Assembly (NCBI GenBank): GCA_051745935.1
Contig: JBNJEM010000464.1
Coordinates: forward strand, 1-6,392
DNA: 6,392 nt
Direction of reading: 5' to 3'
DNA from: JBNJEM01 sp051745935
Lineage (GTDB): Bacteria; Planctomycetota; Planctomycetia; Pirellulales; Pirellulaceae
A program made the translations under genes and the position numbers. Of this stretch, positions 1 to 5,816 are shown piece by piece; positions within the stretch are counted from its first letter, which is position 1; each line of letters starts with the position of its first letter. The notes beneath the pieces were generated by a model. It saw nothing but the letters and a program-made list of their open reading frames with translations. It was not told the origin of the DNA and did no database searches.

Positions 1-597
1 GAGTCCCAGCAAGACGCCGCGCCGGCAGGGGCGGATGTGGGCTACCACGAACTCGGTGATGGGGAGAGCCAGCTCGACGGTCAGGCCGTATTTGTCGAAA
101 TGCCGCCCCAGTGTGCGATGCTTGGCCAAGGCTTGTTTCAGGAGCCAGATTGCGTCGTCCAGTCGCTGGTCGTTCATCGCCAGAAAACCGGCCAGAAACG
201 CGCCATCGGCAAGATGAGCCGCCGCGCGGAGCTCCTGGGAGGCACTCCGGTTTTTGCCTTCCACATATGCCTTGCACCCATCGACAAAGGAACGTTCCGC
301 CTTTGGCGTAAACAGGCGTTCGAAGAATCCCAGATCCAGCTGGTGCTGTGGTTCGGGCGGGGGCGGAGGCGACTCGGCGCGATCCCGTGATCGGCCTTTC
401 CCGGTCTTTCTCGTCTTTCCGCTGACTTCGGTGTAGAACAATCCCGTGCCGGGGATGCCAACCGTCTTCCGCACGCCCTGCCGGCCCAGCGTCACGTGAG
501 CCCCTCGCACGCCGAACGACGGCGAAACCCCCGACTTGCTGAAGTTCAGGCTCACACCGGGTGCGATCTTCATGCGCCGAAAGAAACGGAATCCCAT
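1..597 (-). CDS. DUF4236 domain protein with helical (TPR-like) C-terminal part, 3' end outside window
   Basis: This gene reads leftward from an ATG at 597-595 for 199 codons without a stop and leaves the window at position 1, so its C-terminus is missing. Residues 1-56 fit a DUF4236 domain: MGFRFFRRMKIAPGVSLNFS, then SKSG, a G-rich beta-type stretch ending VRKTVGIPGTGLFYTE. A basic linker (about 59-74) and a poly-proline run (77-81) follow. From about residue 88 the sequence is helical (FFERLFTPKAERSFVDGCKAY; LDDAIWLLKQALAKH) and resembles tetratricopeptide-type repeats. Upstream on the - strand is a weak purine-rich GAAAGG about 10 nt before the ATG. DUF4236 has no established biochemical role; proteins joining it to TPR-like helices are known as hypotheticals. 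No signal peptide or catalytic motif is visible. Its divergent neighbour across 598-1133 is the ARPP-1 gene. The family call is by recognition of the N-terminal motif. Confidence 0.82.
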   Translation of the reverse strand, partial: MGFRFFRRMKIAPGVSLNFSKSGVSPSFGVRGAHVTLGRQGVRKTVGIPGTGLFYTEVSGKTRKTGKGRSRDRAESPPPPPEPQHQLDLGFFERLFTPKAERSFVDGCKAYVEGKNRSASQELRAAAHLADGAFLAGFLAMNDQRLDDAIWLLKQALAKHRTLGRHFDKYGLTVELALPITEFVVAHIRPCRRGVLLGL

Positions 598-743
598 GGG
601 GCCTAAGCCTTTCTATCTCAGCGTTGCATAAATTGGGAAACCGAATTCTTTCGAGAGACGCATTTCATAGCGTCACACGCTCTTCGACAGGCAACGTCCG
701 CCGGGCTCTTCCATCCGTGTTCTATGGAACGGCGGGGTCCTGC

Positions 744-852
744 TTCAACCACGAAGGACACAAACGCCAGAGAGCTTATCGTTCACGCACATTGCTCCCT
801 GTTCTGCCGAACTTCATCATTCGAAATTCCTTGCTCGATATTCGATATTCCC
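744..852. repeat. Dispersed-repeat-like intergenic sequence
   Basis: Two blocks have the look of intergenic repeats seen in planctomycete and other large bacterial genomes. One is the purine-rich TTCAACCACGAAGGACACAA at 744-763. The other is an AT-rich TCGAAATTCC...TCGATATTCGATATTC block at 821-850, with CGATATT repeated in tandem at 836-842 and 843-849. They are much more AT-rich and lower in complexity than the flanking genes. Only one copy of each is in the window, so repetitiveness is inferred from general familiarity and not shown here. Confidence 0.35.
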
Positions 853-1066
853 TTCTTCCACCCATGCGGTTCGGTCTTCAGTCTACCTTATCAGAAGCGT
901 TCATCAACGAATACTGGCGGCTTTTCTGCTGCCAATCGTGAACGGCTACTTGTGAAAATGGTGCAGGGGTCCCGTCATCTCGTTTACGGGTCGAGCATCC
1001 GCAAGAAGGAATGGGCCATTTCCCAAAGTTCACCGCGGCCCCGAAATCGGAGTTTTTTGCTCAGGT

Positions 1067-1083
1067 ATGACACGTTCTGTCAT
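1067..1083. promoter_or_regulatory. Palindrome upstream of the ARPP-1 gene, possible operator
   Basis: ATGACA at 1067-1072 and TGTCAT at 1078-1083 form a perfect 6-bp inverted repeat around a 5-nt spacer. It lies about 50 bp upstream of the ARPP-1 start codon. The size and position would suit a dimeric regulator, but six-base arms can arise by chance and no clear promoter is attached. Confidence 0.25.
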
Positions 1084-1133
1084 GGGTTGGGCTTAGGCTG
1101 TATGTGGACCACGCAATTCAGAAAGGGAGAGCC

Positions 1134-2222
1134 ATGACCACGACGTTGATGAGCGACGTGATGCTGGCCTGGCAGCCGAGGCCCCCGGTTGGGCACCGTA
1201 ACCTCACGCTGGTGCCGCTGAAACAGGAGCCGCCTCGGTGGCGGTACCAGAACTATCTGCTGGCCTTCGAGGCGATCGAGGCCGGCGTGCTTTCGGTAAC
1301 TGAGGCCAGCGAGTCCGGCAGTGTGCCGGAGCTGCTGGCGGTGAACGACGCCGACCGGCCGGTTCTATTGATTGACGGCGAGGAGTTCCAGGGGGCCAAG
1401 CAGAACCGGATTATGAACACCAGCGTGCTGTTGCCGCCCAAATCGCGGACGAAGGTTCCGGTATCCTGCGTCGAGGAGGGACGATGGAGCCACACCAGCC
1501 GCAAGTTCAAGAGCGGGAATTATACTGGTCGCGGATGATTTTCTCCGCCGCGAGTCCGACCAACGGGAGGACGGCTTGCGCCGGGCCGCTTTCCACCCGG
1601 AAAAATCCAACCGCCTGAAATATATTCCCCGAGTAGCCTGCGTGGACAAAAGAGCCGCGACGTACAAGAGAATTTGCGGGCCGAGGGCAAGGCGGCCAGT
1701 GATCAGGGTGCGGTGTGGGCGAGCGTAGGCCAGCAGCTGGACGCCTGCCACGCCGCGGCACCGACTCGCGCCATGTCCGACGCCGTGGCGACGCGCGAAA
1801 AGGACCTGGAGCAATACCATGAGGCCCTGACCTATCCCGAGGGCGTCTGCGGTGTTGTAGCCGCCGTCTCGGGCCGGTTCGTGGCGTTGGACGCCTTTGA
1901 TTCGCCTTCGACCTTGGAGGTGATCTGGCCGCGACTGGTGGCAAGCTACGCGATGGACGCCGAGTCGGCCCAGGGCTCGCCCGACAAACCATTCTCCGAA
2001 AAAGCAGCCAACATGCTGCTCCAGCACGTCGCCGCGCAAACCTGCGACACGTTCGACGCCGTCGCGCTCGGCCGCGACCTACGGTTCAACGCCCCCAATT
2101 TGCTCGGCCAGGGCCTGGAAGTGGACAACCACCTGCTCCACATGAGCGTTTTCCCACCACCGGACCAAAACCACGGCCCCAGGGGACCTCGCATCCAGCC
2201 GCCGTCGGCTCGGAATCGGTGA
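1134..2222 (+). pseudogene. ARPP-1 (DUF6569) domain protein, interrupted by ~100 bp insert with in-frame stop
   Basis: The gene starts at ATG 1134, preceded by AAGGGAG at 1123-1129; an in-frame GTG at 1104 is less likely. The first 134 codons carry the N-terminal part of the ARPP-1/DUF6569 family (LLIDGEEFQGAKQNRIMNTS, then VPVSCVEEGRWSHTSRKFKS) and hit TGA at 1536-1538. Family sequence resumes in the same frame from about 1626 (SPSSLRGQKSRDVQENLRAE, then SDQGAVWASV, VVAAVSGRFVALDAFD, WPRLVASYA) and ends near GLEVDNHLLHMSVF, followed by about 20 unrelated residues before the TGA at 2220-2222. The intervening segment, about 1524-1622, has no family similarity and supplies the stop, so it looks like an insertion whose length keeps the frame. 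The domain is named for genomic association with ADP-ribosylglycohydrolase and rhodanese-phosphatase proteins; its activity is not established. As read, the product would be a truncated 134-residue protein, unless the second half is separately initiated, for example at TTG 1674. Confidence 0.75.
1515..1630. mobile_element. Putative ~100 bp MITE-like insert inside the ARPP-1 gene
   Basis: This segment breaks the otherwise continuous ARPP-1 reading frame between '...RKFKSGNY' and 'SPSSLRGQ...'. Its ends are an imperfect inverted repeat: GGGAATTATA at 1515-1524 against the reverse complement of TATATTCCCC (1621-1630), which is GGGGAATATA. Looser symmetry continues inward (CGGATGATTTTCTCC against GGTTGGATTTTTCC). 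A short TA or TAT duplication at 1521-1523 and 1623-1625 could be the target-site duplication. No transposase is encoded, so it would be non-autonomous. The exact boundaries and the repeat nature are inferred. Confidence 0.4.
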
Positions 2223-2318
2223 ATAAACGAACTGTATACTACTGCAAAAAGGGCGACAAGCCTGGACACAACGAAGACCAATGCGACGTGTTGCTAAGCT
2301 CGAAACCATGCTGTAACC

Positions 2319-2323
2319 AGGAG
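2319..2323 (+). promoter_or_regulatory. Ribosome binding site of the GYF_2 protein
   Basis: AGGAG lies 7 nt before ATG 2331. This is a strong Shine-Dalgarno match at good spacing and decides the start, since no other in-frame start nearby is so well placed. Confidence 0.6.
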
Positions 2324-2330
2324 CAAGGGC

Positions 2331-3428
2331 ATGAGCCAATATTACGTAAGAGATTGTGTCTCCGGACAGCAAACCGGCCCTTTCTCATCCAGTCAACTTC
2401 GCCACAAGGCCGCCACTGAACGTTTGAAACGGCAGGATCTGGTTTCTGAAGATCGAACACATTGGGTCCGGGCTGAAAAGGTCAAAGGTCTCAACTTTCC
2501 CGACGCGCCGCCGCTTTCCGGGCCCCCTCGCGCGGCCACCATCGAACCAAAAGCAGGTCCGAAGCAGAGGCCAAAGCAGCCCTCAACTAAGCACCAACAG
2601 CCCACGGCCGGTGAGGATTTTAGTTTGTCGAACATCATCGCCTTGGGCGTAGGTGGGGTTGGTCTGCTGATGCTTGCTCTGTCTCCATTGTTCAACTGGA
2701 TCAACTTCGCTGCCGGCGGTATGACAGGCATCTGTGGCGATGGGAAGATCGTGTTGGGCGTCACCGTTTTGGGCATTGGTGCGCTTGCGCTGTCCCTGTT
2801 GACACGCAAACAGTTGTGCGCCGTATCGCCGAATGTGCTATTCATTGCCGTCGTCGTTCTCACGGGTCTTTACCACGGCCCCGGCGTCGCGATGCGCGGG
2901 CCAGGGGCAAAGCACCGGCTCGACTCGCCAGTCGACGTCGGATGCCGCCACAAGCCAGGATTCACCGGGCTTGTGGTATTCCATAGGGTGTTCATGGTCG
3001 CGAACTGTCACACCGCAAAGTGCGCCGCCACCTTGCGGATGATCTTAATCACGTCGGCCACGTCGTCGTCGGTGTACCGCGGGCCGATGGTTACCCCCCC
3101 GTGGCGGTTGAGGATGTCGATGGTGCGCGGGCAGGCTTTGGCGCCGTACTCAATGGCCTGCCCCTGGGCAGTGGTGAAGGAGGGCCAATCGGGGGTGAAT
3201 GGTGGCCTTGTTCGCGATGCGCGAGGCGGTGGGCAGGATGGCCGAGTTGACGCTGCGGCCGGAGAGCCAGGCGACCGAGACGCTCTGCTGCACGTCCCGC
3301 ACCGGACGGAGAGCGTCCGACATGGGGATTCTACCGATCTCGTTCGATTCATACCTGCGCCTGCTCGATTGGACGGCCCATCTGATCCGGTCCGGGGAGC
3401 GGTCGACGATCCCGAAGGATCTCGCTGA
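2331..3428 (+). CDS. GYF_2 domain membrane protein, C-terminus replaced by a spurious tail
   Basis: Residues 1-56 form a GYF_2-type domain: MSQYYVRDCVSGQQTGPFSS, SQLRHKAA, then LVSEDRTHWVRAEKV. A Pro/Lys/Gln-rich linker (about 57-95) leads to hydrophobic segments at about 101-127 (NIIALGVGGVGLLMLALSPL), 139-157 (KIVLGVTVLGIGALALSLL) and 166-181 (PNVLFIAVVVLTG). The loop GGMTGICGDGKIVLG is typical of planctomycete membrane proteins of this kind. The expected topology is a cytoplasmic adaptor-like domain tethered to the inner membrane; GYF domains generally bind proline-rich peptides, and the partner here is unknown. After residue 180 (near 2868) the translation becomes Gly/Arg/Asp-rich and hydrophilic. 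The opposite strand there encodes better protein (2838-3011, 3008-3323), so the remaining ~185 codons are probably read-through into joined DNA. The third helix appears cut, so the gene is likely 3'-truncated although still open. Confidence 0.7.
   Translation: MSQYYVRDCVSGQQTGPFSSSQLRHKAATERLKRQDLVSEDRTHWVRAEKVKGLNFPDAPPLSGPPRAATIEPKAGPKQRPKQPSTKHQQPTAGEDFSLSNIIALGVGGVGLLMLALSPLFNWINFAAGGMTGICGDGKIVLGVTVLGIGALALSLLTRKQLCAVSPNVLFIAVVVLTGLYHGPGVAMRGPGAKHRLDSPVDVGCRHKPGFTGLVVFHRVFMVANCHTAKCAATLRMILITSATSSSVYRGPMVTPPWRLRMSMVRGQALAPYSMACPWAVVKEGQSGVNGGLVRDARGGGQDGRVDAAAGEPGDRDALLHVPHRTESVRHGDSTDLVRFIPAPARLDGPSDPVRGAVDDPEGSR
2838..3011 (-). CDS. Small ORF of unknown function overlapping the DegT fragment (GTGA), probably truncated
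   Basis: This 57-codon ORF starts at GTG 3011-3009, sharing the tetranucleotide GTGA with the stop of the upstream aminotransferase fragment, and ends at TAG 2840-2838. It begins MTVRDHEHPMEYHKPGESWL and continues with DVDWRVEPVLCPWPAH. The composition (Trp, His, Glu, Asp) is protein-like and the 4-nt overlap suggests an operon partner. The last ~10 codons (TRENDDGNE) are antisense to the third membrane helix of the GYF protein. The true gene was therefore probably longer and cut near 2868, leaving only its first 45-48 codons. I do not recognise the family. Confidence 0.4.
   Translation of the reverse strand: MTVRDHEHPMEYHKPGESWLVAASDVDWRVEPVLCPWPAHRDAGAVVKTRENDDGNE
3008..3323 (-). pseudogene. 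C-terminal fragment of a DegT/DnrJ/EryC1/StrS-type aminotransferase, frameshifted
   Basis: From about 3205 leftward to TGA 3010-3008 the - strand encodes FTPDWPSFTTAQGQAIEYGA, then KACPRTIDILNRHGGVTIGP and RYTDDDVADVIKIIRKVAAH. This resembles the C-terminal end of PLP-dependent DegT/DnrJ/EryC1/StrS sugar aminotransferases (CPRTxxIL..., then a (Y/F)TxxDVxDVIxxIRKV helix). The PLP-binding lysine and the rest of the fold are absent. Immediately upstream in another - frame, from ATG 3323, is a strongly GC3-biased stretch (MSDALRPVRDVQQSVSVAWL, SGRSVNSAILPTASRIANK) that could be the preceding part of the same gene after a one-base frameshift near 3205, or a separate relic. The 5' side abuts the transposase remnant at about 3322. 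Family assignment is by eye and moderate; the antisense orientation to the GYF read-through tail is clear. Confidence 0.5.
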
Positions 3429-3600
3429 GATCCTGGATCGGATGAATATCGAGGAAGAGACTTGGTTGGACACGGTGCGGGGGTACGACGAGCTGTTTTG
3501 TCACGTCGTGGGCTCGCGTGCCTCGATGGGCGAGGCGGCGAAGCGGATGGAAACGTCCAAAATGAAGGGTACCACGGCCAGCCGCCGCGTGTTCAAGTAA
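3322..3600 (+). pseudogene. REP-associated tyrosine transposase, C-terminal remnant
   Basis: The last 92 codons before TAA 3598-3600 read LPISFDSYLRLLDWTAHLIR, then IPKDLAEILDRMNIEEETWL and DTVRGYDELFCHVVG. This matches the C-terminal region after the catalytic domain in the long REP-associated (Y1/IS200-like) transposases of planctomycetes, where 'YLxLLDWTGRxxR...RGxIPxxLxPILxRLGI...SWLxTVR' recurs. The HUH metal-binding motif and catalytic tyrosine belong to the missing N-terminal two-thirds, so it cannot be active. The frame is open upstream to 3199, but that part is antisense to the aminotransferase relic and does not look like transposase. The break therefore falls at about 3320. A different transposase N-terminus lies at 6129-6257 in the opposite orientation. 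Confidence 0.65.
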
Positions 3601-4121
3601 CCAACGTTCGCCGGTTCGCTGTTCGTTCTCGGGGCGACATAACCGTTCACTGATCCATTCAACGCACCGCCCTGCCCAATCGGCTGACAATCGGTCGTCT
3701 TTTTTTTGACCGAGATGCCGGCCTCGTTTCGCGGTGTGCGCCGCGCGAGGCTCATATTGCGTGACCTGCTTCATTCGGCCCGCACGATCTCGTCCATTTC
3801 ATACACCTGCCGTCCGGTGCCATTGCTTCGCCCCCCGTGCATCGCCCATTCGACTGGCCATCCAGTTCTCCGAATGCTCGCCGAAGCTCGCGCACCCTTG
3901 CTGGAAATCAGGTCTGCTTCCGCGGCACACCGACCAGACTCGCCGTGCCAAACTCGGCCTTCATGTCGCCCTAGGACTGCCAGGCCACCGTTCTATTGCT
4001 CACATGCGTGTACCACGCACGGGGCGGCCCCCCTTCGGCGTCCTCGTGACCGGGCACTTCCCAGAACCATTCTGAGTGGATTCCCCGCAAAGCAGCACGA
4101 CTGATACCATTGGTCAGGCTA
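3601..4121. other. Gene-poor, degraded region
   Basis: No intact gene is supported here. Open frames on both strands are Arg/Pro/Ser-rich and lack start signals. Visible items are a direct repeat CAATCGG (3677-3683, 3688-3694), a small hairpin TCGGTC/GACCGA (3691-3696, 3708-3713) with a T8 tract in its loop, and a - strand frame ending VYEMDEIVRAE before TGA at about 3774. That stop overlaps, as ATGA, an ATG that opens a further - frame (MKQVTQYEPRAAHT). The degraded fragment at 3908-4114 is listed separately. Confidence 0.5.
3908..4114 (-). pseudogene. Degraded coding fragment of unknown family with internal amber codon
   Basis: On the - strand one frame reads ISRAALRGIHSEWFWEVPGH, then EDAEGGPPRAWYTHVSNRTV, then AWQS, TAG (3973-3971), and continues in the same frame with GDMKAEFGTASLVGVPRKQT to TGA 3910-3908. 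The composition is protein-like on both sides of the TAG, and a single TGG-to-TAG change (Trp to stop) would explain the interruption. No convincing start or ribosome binding site is present, and upstream sequence runs into other material near 4114-4122. I do not recognise the family. The fragment could also be a chance open frame. Confidence 0.3.
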
Positions 4122-4277
4122 ATGCCTGATTCAACGGATACCGGACTGAAACCGACACGGGATATCCGAGAGAGGATCTCACGCGAACTCGGCAAGGATC
4201 CGCGTCGCCTGGTCGAGTATCGCCAGAAGGTCGAGTGTGCACTATCCACTTTCCTCAAGCTTTTCAATAACCTGTAG
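4122..4277 (+). CDS. Small hypothetical protein, probably truncated, converging on abiEii
   Basis: This 51-codon ORF runs from ATG 4122 to TAG 4275-4277. Its first ~37 residues (MPDSTDTGLKPTRDIRERIS, then RELGKDPRRLVEYRQK) resemble small planctomycete hypotheticals with an 'IRExISxExGxDPRRLVEYYR' helix, often encoded near toxin-antitoxin modules. The last ~13 codons are antisense to the 3' end of abiEii (4242-4277). The natural C-terminus has therefore probably been lost, with the junction at about 4236. The ribosome binding site is weak (CAGG about 5 nt upstream). No function can be assigned; the family resemblance is tentative. Confidence 0.4.
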   Translation: MPDSTDTGLKPTRDIRERISRELGKDPRRLVEYRQKVECALSTFLKLFNNL

Positions 4278-5123
4278 GAAGAATTCCCGCGACCACAGCT
4301 CCAGCGACTGCGGATCACGCACGAAGGGAGCTACCTCTTCCTGCAATTCCGCGACATCTACCTGGAGGATTCGTTGCCGCAAGAGCTCCAGCAGTCGGGA
4401 GTGGGTAAGTGGCTGTTCATCGGCATAGTCATCCGACTGGCGCATGCGCGTCTCGAGATGCCCAAGATTCACGTGCGGATGGCGAGCTGCGTACCATACA
4501 AGATCGTACCAATCCCGCCCCTTCACCCGACTCTGCCATTTCCGACATAGAACGGCGTGGAGCTTTCCCGCAAAAAGATCGGGCAATCGGTAAACACGCA
4601 CGCCGAAAGGTATCGGCTGCAGCAGGTACTTGCCCTCTGTTCCAAATCCACCCGGTGGATCGGTGTCCACCTCCAGCTTGGTTTTCAGCACTTTGCCCGT
4701 CGGAAGTCCGCGAAGTAACTCGTCGCTGGTATCGATCACGAGTAACTGCCGATAGGTGTTCGCCTTCAAGAACGCACACTCGATGCCGGTTCGCGTGCGC
4801 TTTTCACTATGCTGAAATTCGACTTCGAACCCGAAGCTGCGAATCTCCCGCAGCAGAGCTTCGCCAAATACGCCCAAATCGAACGTCGCACCGGGCCGCA
4901 ACAGCGAGAAGTCGAGATCTTCCGAGTACCTATCCAAGCCGTAGAGGACACGCAGGGCGGTACCACCATACAAGGCGGCGTGCTCGAAGAATTTGCCGCG
5001 CCAGAGGCCCAACAGCGCCACCTTCTGCAGAATCTCCCGCAGTGCATTAACGTAGTCATCTCGCGTCTGACAATCGTATCGATTCAGCATGCTGCGAATG
5101 GCATCGTGCACGGAAAACCTCAA
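4242..5123 (-). CDS. abiEii: AbiEii/AbiGii-type nucleotidyltransferase toxin
   Basis: This is the toxin of a type IV AbiE toxin-antitoxin and phage-abortive-infection system, a cytoplasmic DNA polymerase beta-like nucleotidyltransferase. The 293-residue length is normal for the family. Motif I is intact at residues 53-71 (GGTALRVLYGLDRYSEDLDF, with the D-x-D pair at D69 and D71). KTKLEVDTD (147-154) provides the third acidic position region, DLFAGKLHA (182-190) holds the conserved lysine K187, and KGRDWYDL (201-208) is the downstream basic/acidic motif. Studied relatives (AbiEii, MenT) use GTP or other NTPs; MenT3-type enzymes add nucleotides to tRNA acceptor stems. The substrate here is inferred, not seen. 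The start is TTG 5123-5121, overlapping the abiEi stop as TTGA with no Shine-Dalgarno, so translation is probably coupled to the antitoxin. The gene ends EKLEESG at TAG 4244-4242, and no terminator is evident downstream. Nothing suggests inactivation. Confidence 0.93.
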   Translation of the reverse strand: MRFSVHDAIRSMLNRYDCQTRDDYVNALREILQKVALLGLWRGKFFEHAALYGGTALRVLYGLDRYSEDLDFSLLRPGATFDLGVFGEALLREIRSFGFEVEFQHSEKRTRTGIECAFLKANTYRQLLVIDTSDELLRGLPTGKVLKTKLEVDTDPPGGFGTEGKYLLQPIPFGVRVYRLPDLFAGKLHAVLCRKWQSRVKGRDWYDLVWYAARHPHVNLGHLETRMRQSDDYADEQPLTHSRLLELLRQRILQVDVAELQEEVAPFVRDPQSLELWSREFFLQVIEKLEESG

Positions 5124-5755
5124 AGCGAATCAAGAAATCGAAACAAATTACCAGTCTTCTTTGAGCCGTAGGCCCTCTGAATCCTCTCGCAGCGGGAACG
5201 ATCGCGGTCAACAAGACGAGTCAGGTCGATCCGCAGGTCTTCTTCGATGTAAGCCGGGAAATCCGACAGCCGTGTTCCAGTGAACCGTTTGTCGGTCCAG
5301 ACCTTATCCGCCAACGCCTTTTCCGCACAGGCGATCAGGAAATTCCCCACTGGAGATTCCACCAGATCCGCGCCCACCGCATAACTTGCTGGCGAGAGCG
5401 AGCGATAGGTGAATGCGCCCAAGGGCGTGTCGAACTTGCGAGACCGCCCCAAAGCAACTGAAGTCACCGTGGATACTCGTTCAGGGATGAGCCCCCAATA
5501 GCTCAACGCATACTCCAAACTGATGTACGAGGGACCATAAATCAGGTTCGCCAGCAGTTCGCGAGCGAGTGAATCGCGACGATACGCGGGCCCGAACACG
5601 TAGAGCCCCTTGCGGATGCGCACGACGTCGCCCCTGTTCAGCAGCCTGTTGATCTTGTCCCGAGGTTTGCTCAGGTGCGACAGACATGAAACCAATTGCT
5701 GGTAATCAAAGACGTCCCGCCCCAGGCGCTGCCGTAATTGGGCCGTTTCCACCAT
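5120..5755 (-). CDS. abiEi: AbiEi family antitoxin / transcriptional autorepressor
   Basis: This 211-residue protein is the first gene of the operon, read from ATG 5755-5753. The N-terminal ~55 residues form the winged-helix DNA-binding domain of AbiEi antitoxins (DYQQLVSCLSHLSKPRDKIN, then RLLNRGDVVRIRKGLYVFGP). The C-terminal antitoxin domain carries YGPSYISLEYALSYWGLIPE (73-92), TYRSLSP (116-122) and the conserved AEKALADKVW (144-153). In characterised systems AbiEi neutralises AbiEii without forming a stable complex, and represses its own promoter by binding inverted repeats through the winged-helix domain. Both expectations fit here: a perfect 12-bp-arm palindrome sits over the promoter at 5792-5816, and abiEii follows with a 4-nt overlap. 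GGGAG lies 9 nt before the ATG, and a closer GGAG immediately precedes it. The gene appears complete. Confidence 0.92.
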   Translation of the reverse strand: MVETAQLRQRLGRDVFDYQQLVSCLSHLSKPRDKINRLLNRGDVVRIRKGLYVFGPAYRRDSLARELLANLIYGPSYISLEYALSYWGLIPERVSTVTSVALGRSRKFDTPLGAFTYRSLSPASYAVGADLVESPVGNFLIACAEKALADKVWTDKRFTGTRLSDFPAYIEEDLRIDLTRLVDRDRSRCERIQRAYGSKKTGNLFRFLDSL

Positions 5756-5791
5756 TCTCCACGACTCCCGCCCCGCCTGATTTTGTGCACT

Positions 5792-5816
5792 CTATGTCCA
5801 CTGCCAGTGGACATAG
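5792..5816. promoter_or_regulatory. Palindromic operator of the abiE operon (predicted AbiEi site)
   Basis: CTATGTCCACTG (5792-5803), one central C (5804) and CAGTGGACATAG (5805-5816) form a perfect palindrome with 12-bp arms. It overlaps the predicted -10 box and the expected transcription start of abiEi, 37 bp upstream of its ATG. This is where an autorepressor would block RNA polymerase. Known AbiEi proteins bind inverted repeats of about this size upstream of their own operon. Confidence 0.8.

Larger units (their letters stand above)
598..1133. other. Intergenic region between divergent genes, no convincing gene
   Basis: This 536-bp gap separates the divergent DUF4236 and ARPP-1 genes. 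Short open frames cross it on the + strand, but their translations are Ser/Cys/Phe-rich, have no recognisable motif and lack good ribosome binding sites. It contains repeat-like sequence at 744-852, a weak nested inverted repeat at 698-735 (CCGCC/GGCGG outside TTCCAT/ATGGAA) and a palindrome at 1067-1083. No tRNA or other structured RNA was recognised. Promoters for both neighbours should lie here, but I cannot name convincing -35/-10 pairs. Confidence 0.6.

Noticed and set aside
37..390. Open + strand frame of 117 codons and a - frame at 174-461
   Set aside because: Both are shadows of the DUF4236 gene, whose own - strand frame (1-597) has the recognisable N-terminal domain and no stop.
724..1137. 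137-codon + strand frame in the intergenic region, and the overlapping 561-941 frame
   Set aside because: They cross repeat-like AT-rich blocks, have Ser/Phe/Cys-rich translations without motifs and no ribosome binding site.
1365..2039. Long - strand frames (224 and 161 codons) under the ARPP-1 gene
   Set aside because: Arg/Ser/Pro-rich mirror frames of a + strand gene with clear family motifs. The part over 1507-1640 looks slightly more protein-like, but it coincides with the insert and has no start or family.
2219..2419. 66-codon + frame with several cysteines (CKKGDKPGHNEDQC)
   Set aside because: GTG start without ribosome binding site, overlaps the GYF gene out of frame; the cysteines do not form a recognisable zinc-binding pattern.
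3677..3713. Hairpin with T8 tract as an intrinsic terminator after the transposase remnant
   Set aside because: The T-run lies within the loop, not after the stem, and no adequate stem precedes it; a 6-bp stem with an 11-nt loop is weak.
4409..5050. 213-codon + strand frame opposite abiEii
   Set aside because: Arg/Pro-rich antisense shadow of abiEii, which has all family motifs on the - strand.
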